Origin: an uncultured Acidobacteriota bacterium
Lineage (GTDB): Bacteria > Acidobacteriota > UBA6911 > RPQK01 > JAJDTT01
Length of the DNA: 64,000 nt
Direction: 5' to 3'
NCBI GenBank assembly: GCA_951812665.1
Contig: CATOST010000030.1
Location: 1 to 64,000 of the forward strand
Shown: positions 45,243 to 52,793 of the stretch, one piece after another
Layout of the letters: the number at the start of each line of letters is the position of its first letter
How positions within the stretch are numbered: position 1 is the stretch's first letter
Notes under the pieces: model-generated
Database searches by the model: none
Seen by the model: only the letters and a program-made list of their open reading frames with translations
What the model was told of the DNA's origin: nothing
Translations under genes and position numbers: made by a program

Positions 45243-46838
45243 ATGCCACCCGCACTGATTATCGCCAACGGGACCCTGCTGGACGGGACCGGCGCCCCGC
45301 CGAGAACCACCGACGTGGCTGTCTCCAAGGGCAGGATCTCGGACGTCGGGAACCTCGGACCCGTCGCCGACGTCCCCCGGATCGACGCCTCGGGCCTCTA
45401 TGTAACGCCCGGCTTCATCGACATCCACAGCCACTCCGACTACTCGCTGGTGGTGGACCCCCGGGCGGTCAGCGCCGTCAGTCAGGGGGTGACCTTGGAG
45501 GTCATCGGAAACTGCGGCCATGGCTGCGCGCCGGTGGAGAGCGTGGAGTTGGCGGCCAGCAACATCTACGGCTACCAGTCCTCGCTGGGCATCCCCTGGA
45601 AGACCATGGCCCAGTACCTGGAGCACCTGGAGTCCCTCCAACCGGCCCTCAACGTCGCCACACTGGCCGCCAACGGCAACCTTCGCCTGGCCACCCTGGG
45701 CTTGGCGGATCGCCCCGCCGACCCGGGAGAATTGAGACAGATGGAGAAGAGGCTCTCCCAGGCCCTGGAGGAAGGGGCGTTCGGATACTCCACGGGGCTG
45801 GAGTACAACTGCGAGCAGGGAGCCAGCGAAGAGGAGGTGGCGACCCTGTGCCGCGTGGCCCGGAAGGCGGGCGGCTTCTACGCCACCCACACCCGAAACC
45901 GGGCGGGGGAGGCCCGGGAGACCATCGCCGAGGCGATCCGGACCGCCGCGGCGGCGCGGATCCCGCTGCAGATCTCGCACATCGCCACCGTGGCCCGGTT
46001 GGCGCCGGACAGCCACTGGGCGGTCCAACAAGCTCTCGATCAGGTGGAGGAAGCCCGCGCGCGCGGCCAGGACGTCACCTTCGACCAGCACACGCGCACC
46101 TTCGGCACCACCAATCTCAGCACCATGCTCCCCCAATGGGCGTTGGAGGGAGGCCCCGGTGCCATTGCGGAACGGCTCAAGGACTCCCGCATCCGCAAGG
46201 AGATGAGCCGGCACCACAGCATCATCGTCTCGCTGGCTCAGCGGGACTGGAACCGCATCGTGGTCTTCCGCAGCCGCGCGCTGCCGGAAATCTCTCAGAA
46301 GAGTCTGGCCGAGATCTCCGAGACCTGGAACCTGGATATTTTCGACACGGTCTGCGAGATCCTGCTGGCCGAGATCGACGACCTGCACGCCACTATGGTC
46401 ATCTGCTTCGCCTACGAGGAAGCGGATCTCCACCTGCCCTTCGCCAGCCCCCACTGCATGCCCGGTTCCGACGCCATAGCGCTGGCCCCGGACGGTCCGC
46501 TGAAGAACGAGACCTTTCACGGCGCCTACACCTGGGCCAGTTATTTTTTCCGCACCTTCGTCCGGGACAAGGGCCTGCTCACTCCCCAGGAAGCCATCCG
46601 CCGCATGACCTCATTCCCCGCCGGGCGCCTGGGTCTCAGGGATCGGGGCACGATCCGGAAGGGCAACTGGGCCGATCTGGCCATCTTCGATCCCGTGGCC
46701 TTCACCGACTGCGGAACGACATTCGATCCGAACCGGGTCTGCCGGGGAATGGTCCACGTCCTGGTGAACGGAACGCCGATCCTGGAGTCGGGACGGCTGA
46801 CCGGAGCCAGACCGGGACAGGTTCTGCGCAGCGGATAG
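45243..46838 (+). CDS. D-aminoacylase / N-acyl-D-amino-acid deacylase family amidohydrolase
   Basis: 531 aa. Amidohydrolase-superfamily metal site GFIDIHSHSD (H62, H64), GNCGHGCAP with the family cysteine, GYSTGLEY, THTRN and QISHIATV, and a C-terminal composite sandwich with GNWADLAIFDP. The family deacylates N-acyl-D-amino acids or cleaves related amides in the cytoplasm. About the usual length. It appears noticeably richer in GC than the genes to the left. Convergent with the large secreted protein gene. Confidence 0.83.
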   Translation: MPPALIIANGTLLDGTGAPPRTTDVAVSKGRISDVGNLGPVADVPRIDASGLYVTPGFIDIHSHSDYSLVVDPRAVSAVSQGVTLEVIGNCGHGCAPVESVELAASNIYGYQSSLGIPWKTMAQYLEHLESLQPALNVATLAANGNLRLATLGLADRPADPGELRQMEKRLSQALEEGAFGYSTGLEYNCEQGASEEEVATLCRVARKAGGFYATHTRNRAGEARETIAEAIRTAAAARIPLQISHIATVARLAPDSHWAVQQALDQVEEARARGQDVTFDQHTRTFGTTNLSTMLPQWALEGGPGAIAERLKDSRIRKEMSRHHSIIVSLAQRDWNRIVVFRSRALPEISQKSLAEISETWNLDIFDTVCEILLAEIDDLHATMVICFAYEEADLHLPFASPHCMPGSDAIALAPDGPLKNETFHGAYTWASYFFRTFVRDKGLLTPQEAIRRMTSFPAGRLGLRDRGTIRKGNWADLAIFDPVAFTDCGTTFDPNRVCRGMVHVLVNGTPILESGRLTGARPGQVLRSG

Positions 46839-46875
46839 GGTCGCCTGCGGCGCCGAGCCGTCCTGGATTTCCGAT

Positions 46876-49398
46876 TCAGAACGACATGAACTCGGAGCCG
46901 GGAAACGGCTTGATCAACTCGTCCACGGCGGGTTCCGCGTGGTGGATCTGGAAGGCGTAAAGGTCTCCCTGCCGGAGATAGAACCGCAGGCGCACGGGAC
47001 GGCCGGCCAACTCTCCCAGGTCCCTGCGATGCCTCCAACGAACCGGCTCTTGGACGCCGTCGACGCTGGCGAGAACGCAGTCCGACAGACTGTATCCCTC
47101 AAGGGGGTTTCCCTCAGCATCCAACACCTCCACCTTCAGATCTCCTTGAGGAACCTGGGCATTGACCGTGAGGAGCCGGCCCTGGAAGACCAGGGGATGG
47201 GTAGTCAAGACTCCCACGTCGCGGCCGGCTCTCCGGGAGACGAAACCATTGGTCCGGAATTCGGCCAGACCGGGCCAGATCCGGAAGTCGGGGCTTTTGG
47301 CAAGAAACGACTCGGGCGTCTCTCCGGTGTTGGCGGTCAAATCCGCCCAGAAGCGGGTTCTGGCATCGTCTACCGTGCCATGAGTTCCCCGTCTCCAGCT
47401 CCAACCTGAAGGCATCAGGGACCAGGAGAAGCCTTTGGTCGAGGGCGGCGCCAGGTAGGGACGCTCCACGAAAGTTTCGTCGGTAACGAGATCTTGCGCG
47501 TCCTTCCCCCCCATGCCGCTGTACAGGCCGGAGAGCTTCTCGCGAACCCAGGCGTGGAAGTGGAGGTAGTTGGCGCCATGATAGAAAATCCGGGTTCGCC
47601 CCCCCTGCCGGTGCCAGCCGGTGGGCATGTAGACGACGCCCCAGTCGAATGATCCCGGTGGGCCGTTGGCCAGCCATGCCTGTGCTCCGCCCGGCTGCTC
47701 CCAGTGGACGCCGTTGCGGCTCACCCAGAGCTGCAGATCCAGGTGCTGGGTGCGGACGTTGTAGCGGGGGAAGAACCCCAGGTACGAGTCACCGCTCTTC
47801 CGGACGCGGAAGCCGTAGTTGTGGAGGTTGGGATCGGAGACCTCGGGAACCCAAAGATAACGGGCCTCCCAGTTGATGCCGTCCCGGGTGGCGTGACGGG
47901 CCAGGGTCCGGGCCTTGGTGGAGTTGTCGTACCGGATCCGGCCGCGCCCCCGGTTGGGGGGACCCGGGGAAGTGTAAGCCACGAACTCGCCGGTGGCGCC
48001 GTCGTACCCCATGGCCGCCGAGGTGTCGCCGGAGACGGACATGGTTTCGGTGCCGCCCTGTCCCAGCCCGAACACGGGCGTCGGACTGGTGACGTAGCTC
48101 TTCCCGTCCTGGTCCCAGACCACCAGATAGTAGCCGCGGCTCAGGGCCCATCGATCACTCGTTTGCCGGCCGGTGAAGAGCCACAGCCGGGCCCGGCGCA
48201 GGTCCGGATTCCCCCGGCGCGCATAGTCCCAGACACCGGCGAAGACGGGAAAGAGATCCCCCGGCTTGGTCACGTCCATCCGTGCCAGGATGTTGTTGGC
48301 TCGCGAGCCGTCGAACACCACCCTGCCCAGATCCGGCTTCGTCCAGGTGCGAAGGTCCTGGGAGACAGCCAGCATGTGATAGCGGAACTGGTCGTAGTTG
48401 ACGTGGCGGTAGGTCAGCTCGTAGCGATTCTCCTCGGGATTGTAACGGGCCGAGTTGTCCAACAGGATGGAGTGGCCTTCATAGGGCCGGTCGGGGGAGA
48501 GGATAGGCCCGTCCGTCACTTTTCGCGCCGGGTGAAACACTTTGCGGAGACCGCGCGACTCGGCCACCAGGTAGTCGTCCACCAAGAGTTGCGGTCCATC
48601 GCCGATCCTGGCCGCATCGCCCACGTGCGGCGCCGGTCCGTTTCGGAACAGTTGGAGGGTTCTGGCCACCCCGTCCGCCGACACCTCCCCCGCCCGCAGG
48701 AACCGGACGCGAGCCCGATAGGTTCCCGGCGGCAGATCCTCCAGGGAGAGGGTCACGCGGGTGTTGCGCCGGGTCAGCGACACCCGAACGGGCTCGGCGA
48801 CCCGTCGACCGGTCAAAGGCTCGACCAGGTCCACAACCGCCGGAAGTTCGTCTGCCAGGGCACCCGGGAGCAGTTTCAGATCCAGGCTCGCTTGGGCGTC
48901 GACGATGTACAGGAGCCGATCCAGGTCGGCCCAGATCCATTCCTGGGGCGGAAGGCGAAACAGGGTCTGGAAGAGGATCTTTTCCGTAACCGGATCCCGG
49001 CCTGAGATCCTGAGCGTGTACTCTCCGGGATAGAACTGCCGGGGCCGATGCACCCAGGGACCGTGTCCCAGCAGCGGACCGATGCCGAAACTCACCCGGC
49101 GGGGACCGCCGGAGGCTTCAAGGTACCGCTCCTGGCGAGTCGATCCTCCGTTGGGAAAGTTGAGATCGGCGCGAACCAGGAGCGCCGGCGAAGGACCAAG
49201 CTGGAATTGCACCGCATGGTCCATATCCCCCTCGAACACCAGGGTGAAGCCGGAGACGATCTCCGACGGTGGCGCCGCGCCCTTCAGATAGGAATCGAGT
49301 GGGACGCCGGCTTCGGCAGACGCCAGGGCGAAAACCTCAAGCATCAACGAGAGTGTCAGAACCAGATTCAAAATTCCAAAAGCCGAAAAAGTTTTCAT
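46876..49398 (-). CDS. Large secreted GH32/GH43-like beta-propeller protein
   Basis: 840 aa from the ATG at 49398 that begins the signal peptide (residues 1-29, ALASAEAG). The N-terminal about 270 residues are beta-sandwich-like. Next comes a propeller-like region with LLVDDYLVAESRGLRKVFHP, GPILSPDRPYEGHSIL and WTKPDLGRV, resembling glycosidase clan GH-J/GH-F proteins. The C-terminal sandwich contains VLTTHPLVFQGRLLTVNA, as seen in many planctomycete and acidobacterial uncharacterised hydrolases. Catalytic acids cannot be assigned with confidence. Probably periplasmic or surface-exposed. Confidence 0.65.
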   Translation of the reverse strand: MKTFSAFGILNLVLTLSLMLEVFALASAEAGVPLDSYLKGAAPPSEIVSGFTLVFEGDMDHAVQFQLGPSPALLVRADLNFPNGGSTRQERYLEASGGPRRVSFGIGPLLGHGPWVHRPRQFYPGEYTLRISGRDPVTEKILFQTLFRLPPQEWIWADLDRLLYIVDAQASLDLKLLPGALADELPAVVDLVEPLTGRRVAEPVRVSLTRRNTRVTLSLEDLPPGTYRARVRFLRAGEVSADGVARTLQLFRNGPAPHVGDAARIGDGPQLLVDDYLVAESRGLRKVFHPARKVTDGPILSPDRPYEGHSILLDNSARYNPEENRYELTYRHVNYDQFRYHMLAVSQDLRTWTKPDLGRVVFDGSRANNILARMDVTKPGDLFPVFAGVWDYARRGNPDLRRARLWLFTGRQTSDRWALSRGYYLVVWDQDGKSYVTSPTPVFGLGQGGTETMSVSGDTSAAMGYDGATGEFVAYTSPGPPNRGRGRIRYDNSTKARTLARHATRDGINWEARYLWVPEVSDPNLHNYGFRVRKSGDSYLGFFPRYNVRTQHLDLQLWVSRNGVHWEQPGGAQAWLANGPPGSFDWGVVYMPTGWHRQGGRTRIFYHGANYLHFHAWVREKLSGLYSGMGGKDAQDLVTDETFVERPYLAPPSTKGFSWSLMPSGWSWRRGTHGTVDDARTRFWADLTANTGETPESFLAKSPDFRIWPGLAEFRTNGFVSRRAGRDVGVLTTHPLVFQGRLLTVNAQVPQGDLKVEVLDAEGNPLEGYSLSDCVLASVDGVQEPVRWRHRRDLGELAGRPVRLRFYLRQGDLYAFQIHHAEPAVDELIKPFPGSEFMSF

Positions 49399-49530
49399 TT
49401 TCAAATCCCGATTTTCAATGCCAGTTTCCCGAATCCTCTGGTCCGCCGTCGCCACTGAAACCATTGCGCCGGTTACAATTCAGCGCGAGTTGTCCCGGAT
49501 CAGGCACCAAACTACAATCCGGACCGGACC

Positions 49531-49827
49531 ATGCCAAGAGCAATCCTGATACTCCTGACCATGATAGCCACCTGGGGTCATGCTGCTGCGGCAGTTGCTC
49601 CCCAGCGCATCCGTTACCCCGGCAAGATCGGTCAAATCGTCCAACTCCGGGACGGACGCGTGCTGACCCTCTACACGCTGGGACGGGCAGGCGAGGACGG
49701 TTCCCTCAACGAGCCCGAACAGCCGGCTTACCTTCGCTACTCCGGCGACCAGGGACGGAGTTGGTCGAAAGAGAAGTCGGATCAGACAGAACTCGTAGTA
49801 ACCGACGTCGCTGCAACAATGAATTGA
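49531..49827 (+). pseudogene. Sialidase-like N-terminal fragment
   Basis: 98 aa: signal peptide (ILILLTMIATWGHAAAA), then IGQIVQLRDGRVLTLY and one Asp-box (YSGDQGRSWSK), after which it ends. Full-length relatives exceed 350 aa, so this is a truncated gene. The stop lies three bases before the start of the FAD oxidoreductase, suggesting a deletion that fused the promoter and signal region to the next gene's leader. Confidence 0.6.
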
Positions 49828-49830
49828 ACT

Positions 49831-51000
49831 ATGCAAAAGACAGCAGACGCAGTCGTGATCGGCGGCGGCATCATGGGAGCCAGCACGGCTCATTTCTTGG
49901 CCAAGAAAGGGGTCGGCAAGGTGGTTCTGCTGGAAAAGCGACATCTGGCCGCGGTGAGCACGGGCCACTCGGCGGCCAACATCCGCTGTTCCTACTCCAA
50001 CCCCGTCACCGTCCAGCTCGCCTTGCGTTCCTTCGAGATGTTCGAGAACGATCGTGAGGAAATGGGTGGAGACACCGGCTTCCGGCGAACCGGCATGATG
50101 ATCCTGCTCGAGGAAGAGCACGTCGCCGCCGGCAGAAGGGTGCTCGAGTCCGAGAGAGAACATCACACCGAGACCCGGGAACTCGGACCGGACGAGATCA
50201 AGGAACTGGCGCCCCAGTTCAATCTGGACGGAGTCGTCTGCGGGACGTACCAGCCGCGCGGCGGTTACGCGGACCCGGTACGGACCACACGGACGCTGGT
50301 ACGGGCGGCGGCAAAGTGGGGCCTGGTCGCGCAAGAAGGCGTCGGCGCAAGGAGGATTCGAGTCGACGGCGACCGTGTCAGCGGTGTCGAGAGTGACCAA
50401 GGCGTCATTCAGACCGGGCTGGTGGTCAACGCCGCGGGACCCTGGGGGATCCACGTGGGGAGGTCAGCGGGCCGCCACTACTCCATCCGCTGGAGCCGGG
50501 AAGTCGATCTGGTCCTCCGGTTGCCGGAGGACTTCGGCCACTTTCCCATCATCGCCGATCCCGGGTGCCACATCTATTTTCGGCCTCAACGGCAAGGGAA
50601 ACTGCTGGCTGGCTTGGACTATCCCAAGGAAATCGAACCGCTGGACATCGACGACTACGACGCGGGCCTGGACGCCAACAGCCGGCGCCGCATCGAGCGG
50701 GGACTGTTCAGACGCATCCCGTCACTTCGAGACGCCGAGTTCGACCGCGGGTGGGCGTCCATCTACACCATCACCGATGACTGGCATCCGGTGGTGGGTC
50801 CTGAGGGTGGCCCGGACGGCTACTACGCCTGTTTCGGCGGCAGCGGCCACGGTTTCAAGCTGGGGCCACCCATCGGCGAGTCCTTGGCCAGCATCATACT
50901 GGGCCAGAATCCCAGGATCGACCTCCACCCATTGCGGCCAAGCCGCTTCGAAGAAGGGGACACGTTCACTTCCGCGTGGGGCGCGGGAAACCGGGCGTGA
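49831..51000 (+). CDS. FAD-dependent oxidoreductase (DAO / sarcosine oxidase-like)
   Basis: 389 aa. N-terminal dinucleotide-binding motif VVIGGGIMGAS (8-18) with the acidic end LLEKRHLAAVSTG, a mid-protein VVNAAGPWG, and the C-terminal FAD motif CFGGSGHGFKLGP. The family oxidises secondary or tertiary amines or amino acids such as sarcosine or D-amino acids. Next to a D-aminoacylase-type gene it could oxidise released D-amino acids, but that is inference. Cytoplasmic. Confidence 0.86.
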   Translation: MQKTADAVVIGGGIMGASTAHFLAKKGVGKVVLLEKRHLAAVSTGHSAANIRCSYSNPVTVQLALRSFEMFENDREEMGGDTGFRRTGMMILLEEEHVAAGRRVLESEREHHTETRELGPDEIKELAPQFNLDGVVCGTYQPRGGYADPVRTTRTLVRAAAKWGLVAQEGVGARRIRVDGDRVSGVESDQGVIQTGLVVNAAGPWGIHVGRSAGRHYSIRWSREVDLVLRLPEDFGHFPIIADPGCHIYFRPQRQGKLLAGLDYPKEIEPLDIDDYDAGLDANSRRRIERGLFRRIPSLRDAEFDRGWASIYTITDDWHPVVGPEGGPDGYYACFGGSGHGFKLGPPIGESLASIILGQNPRIDLHPLRPSRFEEGDTFTSAWGAGNRA

Positions 51001-51065
51001 CGCCGCAGCAAGCACCAACCCGAACGGTCCATTGGAGACTTTCGCCCAACGGCTATACTGGGGTC

Positions 51066-52688
51066 ATGGGCATGCGAAACCAGTTCGTCGTCACCACGTT
51101 CCTTCTGATTTGCCTGAATGCCGCTCAGGGCTGCTCCGAGGAAACGCGAACGAAACCACCCAACCTCGTCTTCATCCTGGCGGACGACATGGGGTATTCG
51201 GACCTGGGATGCTACGGAGGCGAAATCGAGACGCCCAACCTGGACGCGCTGGCTGCCGGCGGGCTGCGTTTCGCCCAGTTCTACAACACGACTCGGTGCT
51301 GGCCGACCAGGGCGGCCCTCCTGACCGGATACTACGCGCAGCAGGTCCGGCGCGACATCCTGCCCGGTGAATGCGGGGGCGGTGTCACCGTTCGCCCGGA
51401 GTGGGCGCGCCTGTTGCCGGACCTGCTTGAACCGGCGGGCTACCGCAGCTACCACAGTGGCAAATGGCACCTCGATGGCAAGGTGCTGGACGGCGGCTTC
51501 CAGCGCTCGCTGGACAGGAGGAACCAGGGCAACTTTTTCACCGCCAAAGGGAGCTACATCGACGACGCGCCGATCGAGCCGGCCGCGGACGAGTCCGGAT
51601 ACTACGCCACGATCACCACCGTCGACCATGCTCTCGACTGCCTTCGGGAGCATGCCGACACCTACGCCGATCGGCCCTTCTTTCACTACATCGCGTTCAT
51701 CGCACCTCACTTCCCCCTCCACGCCCTGCCCGAGGACATCGCGCGTTACCGGGACCGGTACATGGACGGCTGGGACGTCATGCGACAGCAGCGTTTCGCT
51801 CGACAAAGGGAGATGGGGCTGGTCAACACGACCTTGTCGGAGCTGGAGCGGGAGGTCGGACCCCCATATCACTTTCCCGAAGCTCTCGAGATGCTGGGGC
51901 CCGGCGAGGTCAACCGCCCGCTGCCATGGAGCGAACTGACGGACGAACAACGGCGGTTCCAAGCGACGAAGATGGCGATCCACGCGGCAATGGTGGATCG
52001 AATGGATCGTGAGATCGGCCGCGTAATCGAGCAACTCAAGGCCATGGGCGCTTTCCGGAACACACTTATCTTCTTCGCCTCCGACAACGGCGCCAGCGCC
52101 GAGATCATGGTGCGCGACGGAGGTCACGACCCGGAGGCTCCTCCCGGCAGCGCGGCCACGTACCTCTGTCTCGGCCCCGGTTTCTCCAGCGCCGCCAACA
52201 CTCCGTTTCGGCGTCACAAGACCTGGGTCCACGAAGGCGGCATCAGCACTCCGCTGGTGGTGCATTGGCCCGAAGGGATTCGGGCACGGGGCGAGTTCCG
52301 GCACAGCCCGGGTCACGTGATCGACATCGTCCCCACCATCCTGGACGCCGTCGGCATCGAGAAACCGGCGAGTTGGGAGGGCCAGCCTGTCCCCGAGGCT
52401 CCCGGCCGCAGCCTCCAGGGCGCGTTCGCCGAAGATAACGTGATCGACCGCGAATTCCTCTGGTGGCTGCACGAGGGGAACCGAGCCGTTCGTACCGGAG
52501 ATTGGAAGCTGGTCGCATCGAAGGGAGACCCGTGGGAGCTGTACGACCTGTCGACGGACCGTGCCGAATCACGAGACTTGGCACGGCTTCAACCGGACAG
52601 GGTCAAGGAACTGGAAGCGATCTGGCAGCGCGAGCTCGCCGCCATGAAACACCTCGCAGCCGAGGCAGCAGCAGACGAATCCAAGTGA
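51066..52688 (+). CDS. Type I sulfatase (lipoprotein)
   Basis: 540 aa. Lipobox NAAQGC at the signal end. Sulfatase signature NLVFILADDMGYSDLGCYGG and the formylglycine site C78-W-P-T-R followed by AALLTGYY; HSGKWHL and FFASDNGAS are further active-site elements. C78 must be converted to formylglycine by a maturase not seen in the window. It hydrolyses sulfate esters, likely on glycans, outside the inner membrane. The start at 51066 (or 51072) is chosen for the signal peptide. Confidence 0.9.
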   Translation: MGMRNQFVVTTFLLICLNAAQGCSEETRTKPPNLVFILADDMGYSDLGCYGGEIETPNLDALAAGGLRFAQFYNTTRCWPTRAALLTGYYAQQVRRDILPGECGGGVTVRPEWARLLPDLLEPAGYRSYHSGKWHLDGKVLDGGFQRSLDRRNQGNFFTAKGSYIDDAPIEPAADESGYYATITTVDHALDCLREHADTYADRPFFHYIAFIAPHFPLHALPEDIARYRDRYMDGWDVMRQQRFARQREMGLVNTTLSELEREVGPPYHFPEALEMLGPGEVNRPLPWSELTDEQRRFQATKMAIHAAMVDRMDREIGRVIEQLKAMGAFRNTLIFFASDNGASAEIMVRDGGHDPEAPPGSAATYLCLGPGFSSAANTPFRRHKTWVHEGGISTPLVVHWPEGIRARGEFRHSPGHVIDIVPTILDAVGIEKPASWEGQPVPEAPGRSLQGAFAEDNVIDREFLWWLHEGNRAVRTGDWKLVASKGDPWELYDLSTDRAESRDLARLQPDRVKELEAIWQRELAAMKHLAAEAAADESK

Positions 52689-52793
52689 CAGGCGGAGCGC
52701 GTCCCGGACTCTGGCCAGCCGATGACTTCCTGGGGTCGAGAATCCAGGTTCCTTTTCCACAGGCGTCCAGGGAAATACGATTCTTGACTTACG

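Noticed and set aside
45192..46520. 442-aa minus-strand frame opposite the D-aminoacylase-like gene
   Set aside because: Antisense shadow; the sense strand shows the full amidohydrolase motif set.
47704..49005. 433-aa plus-strand frame opposite the large secreted protein
   Set aside because: Antisense shadow with biased composition and no recognisable domain.
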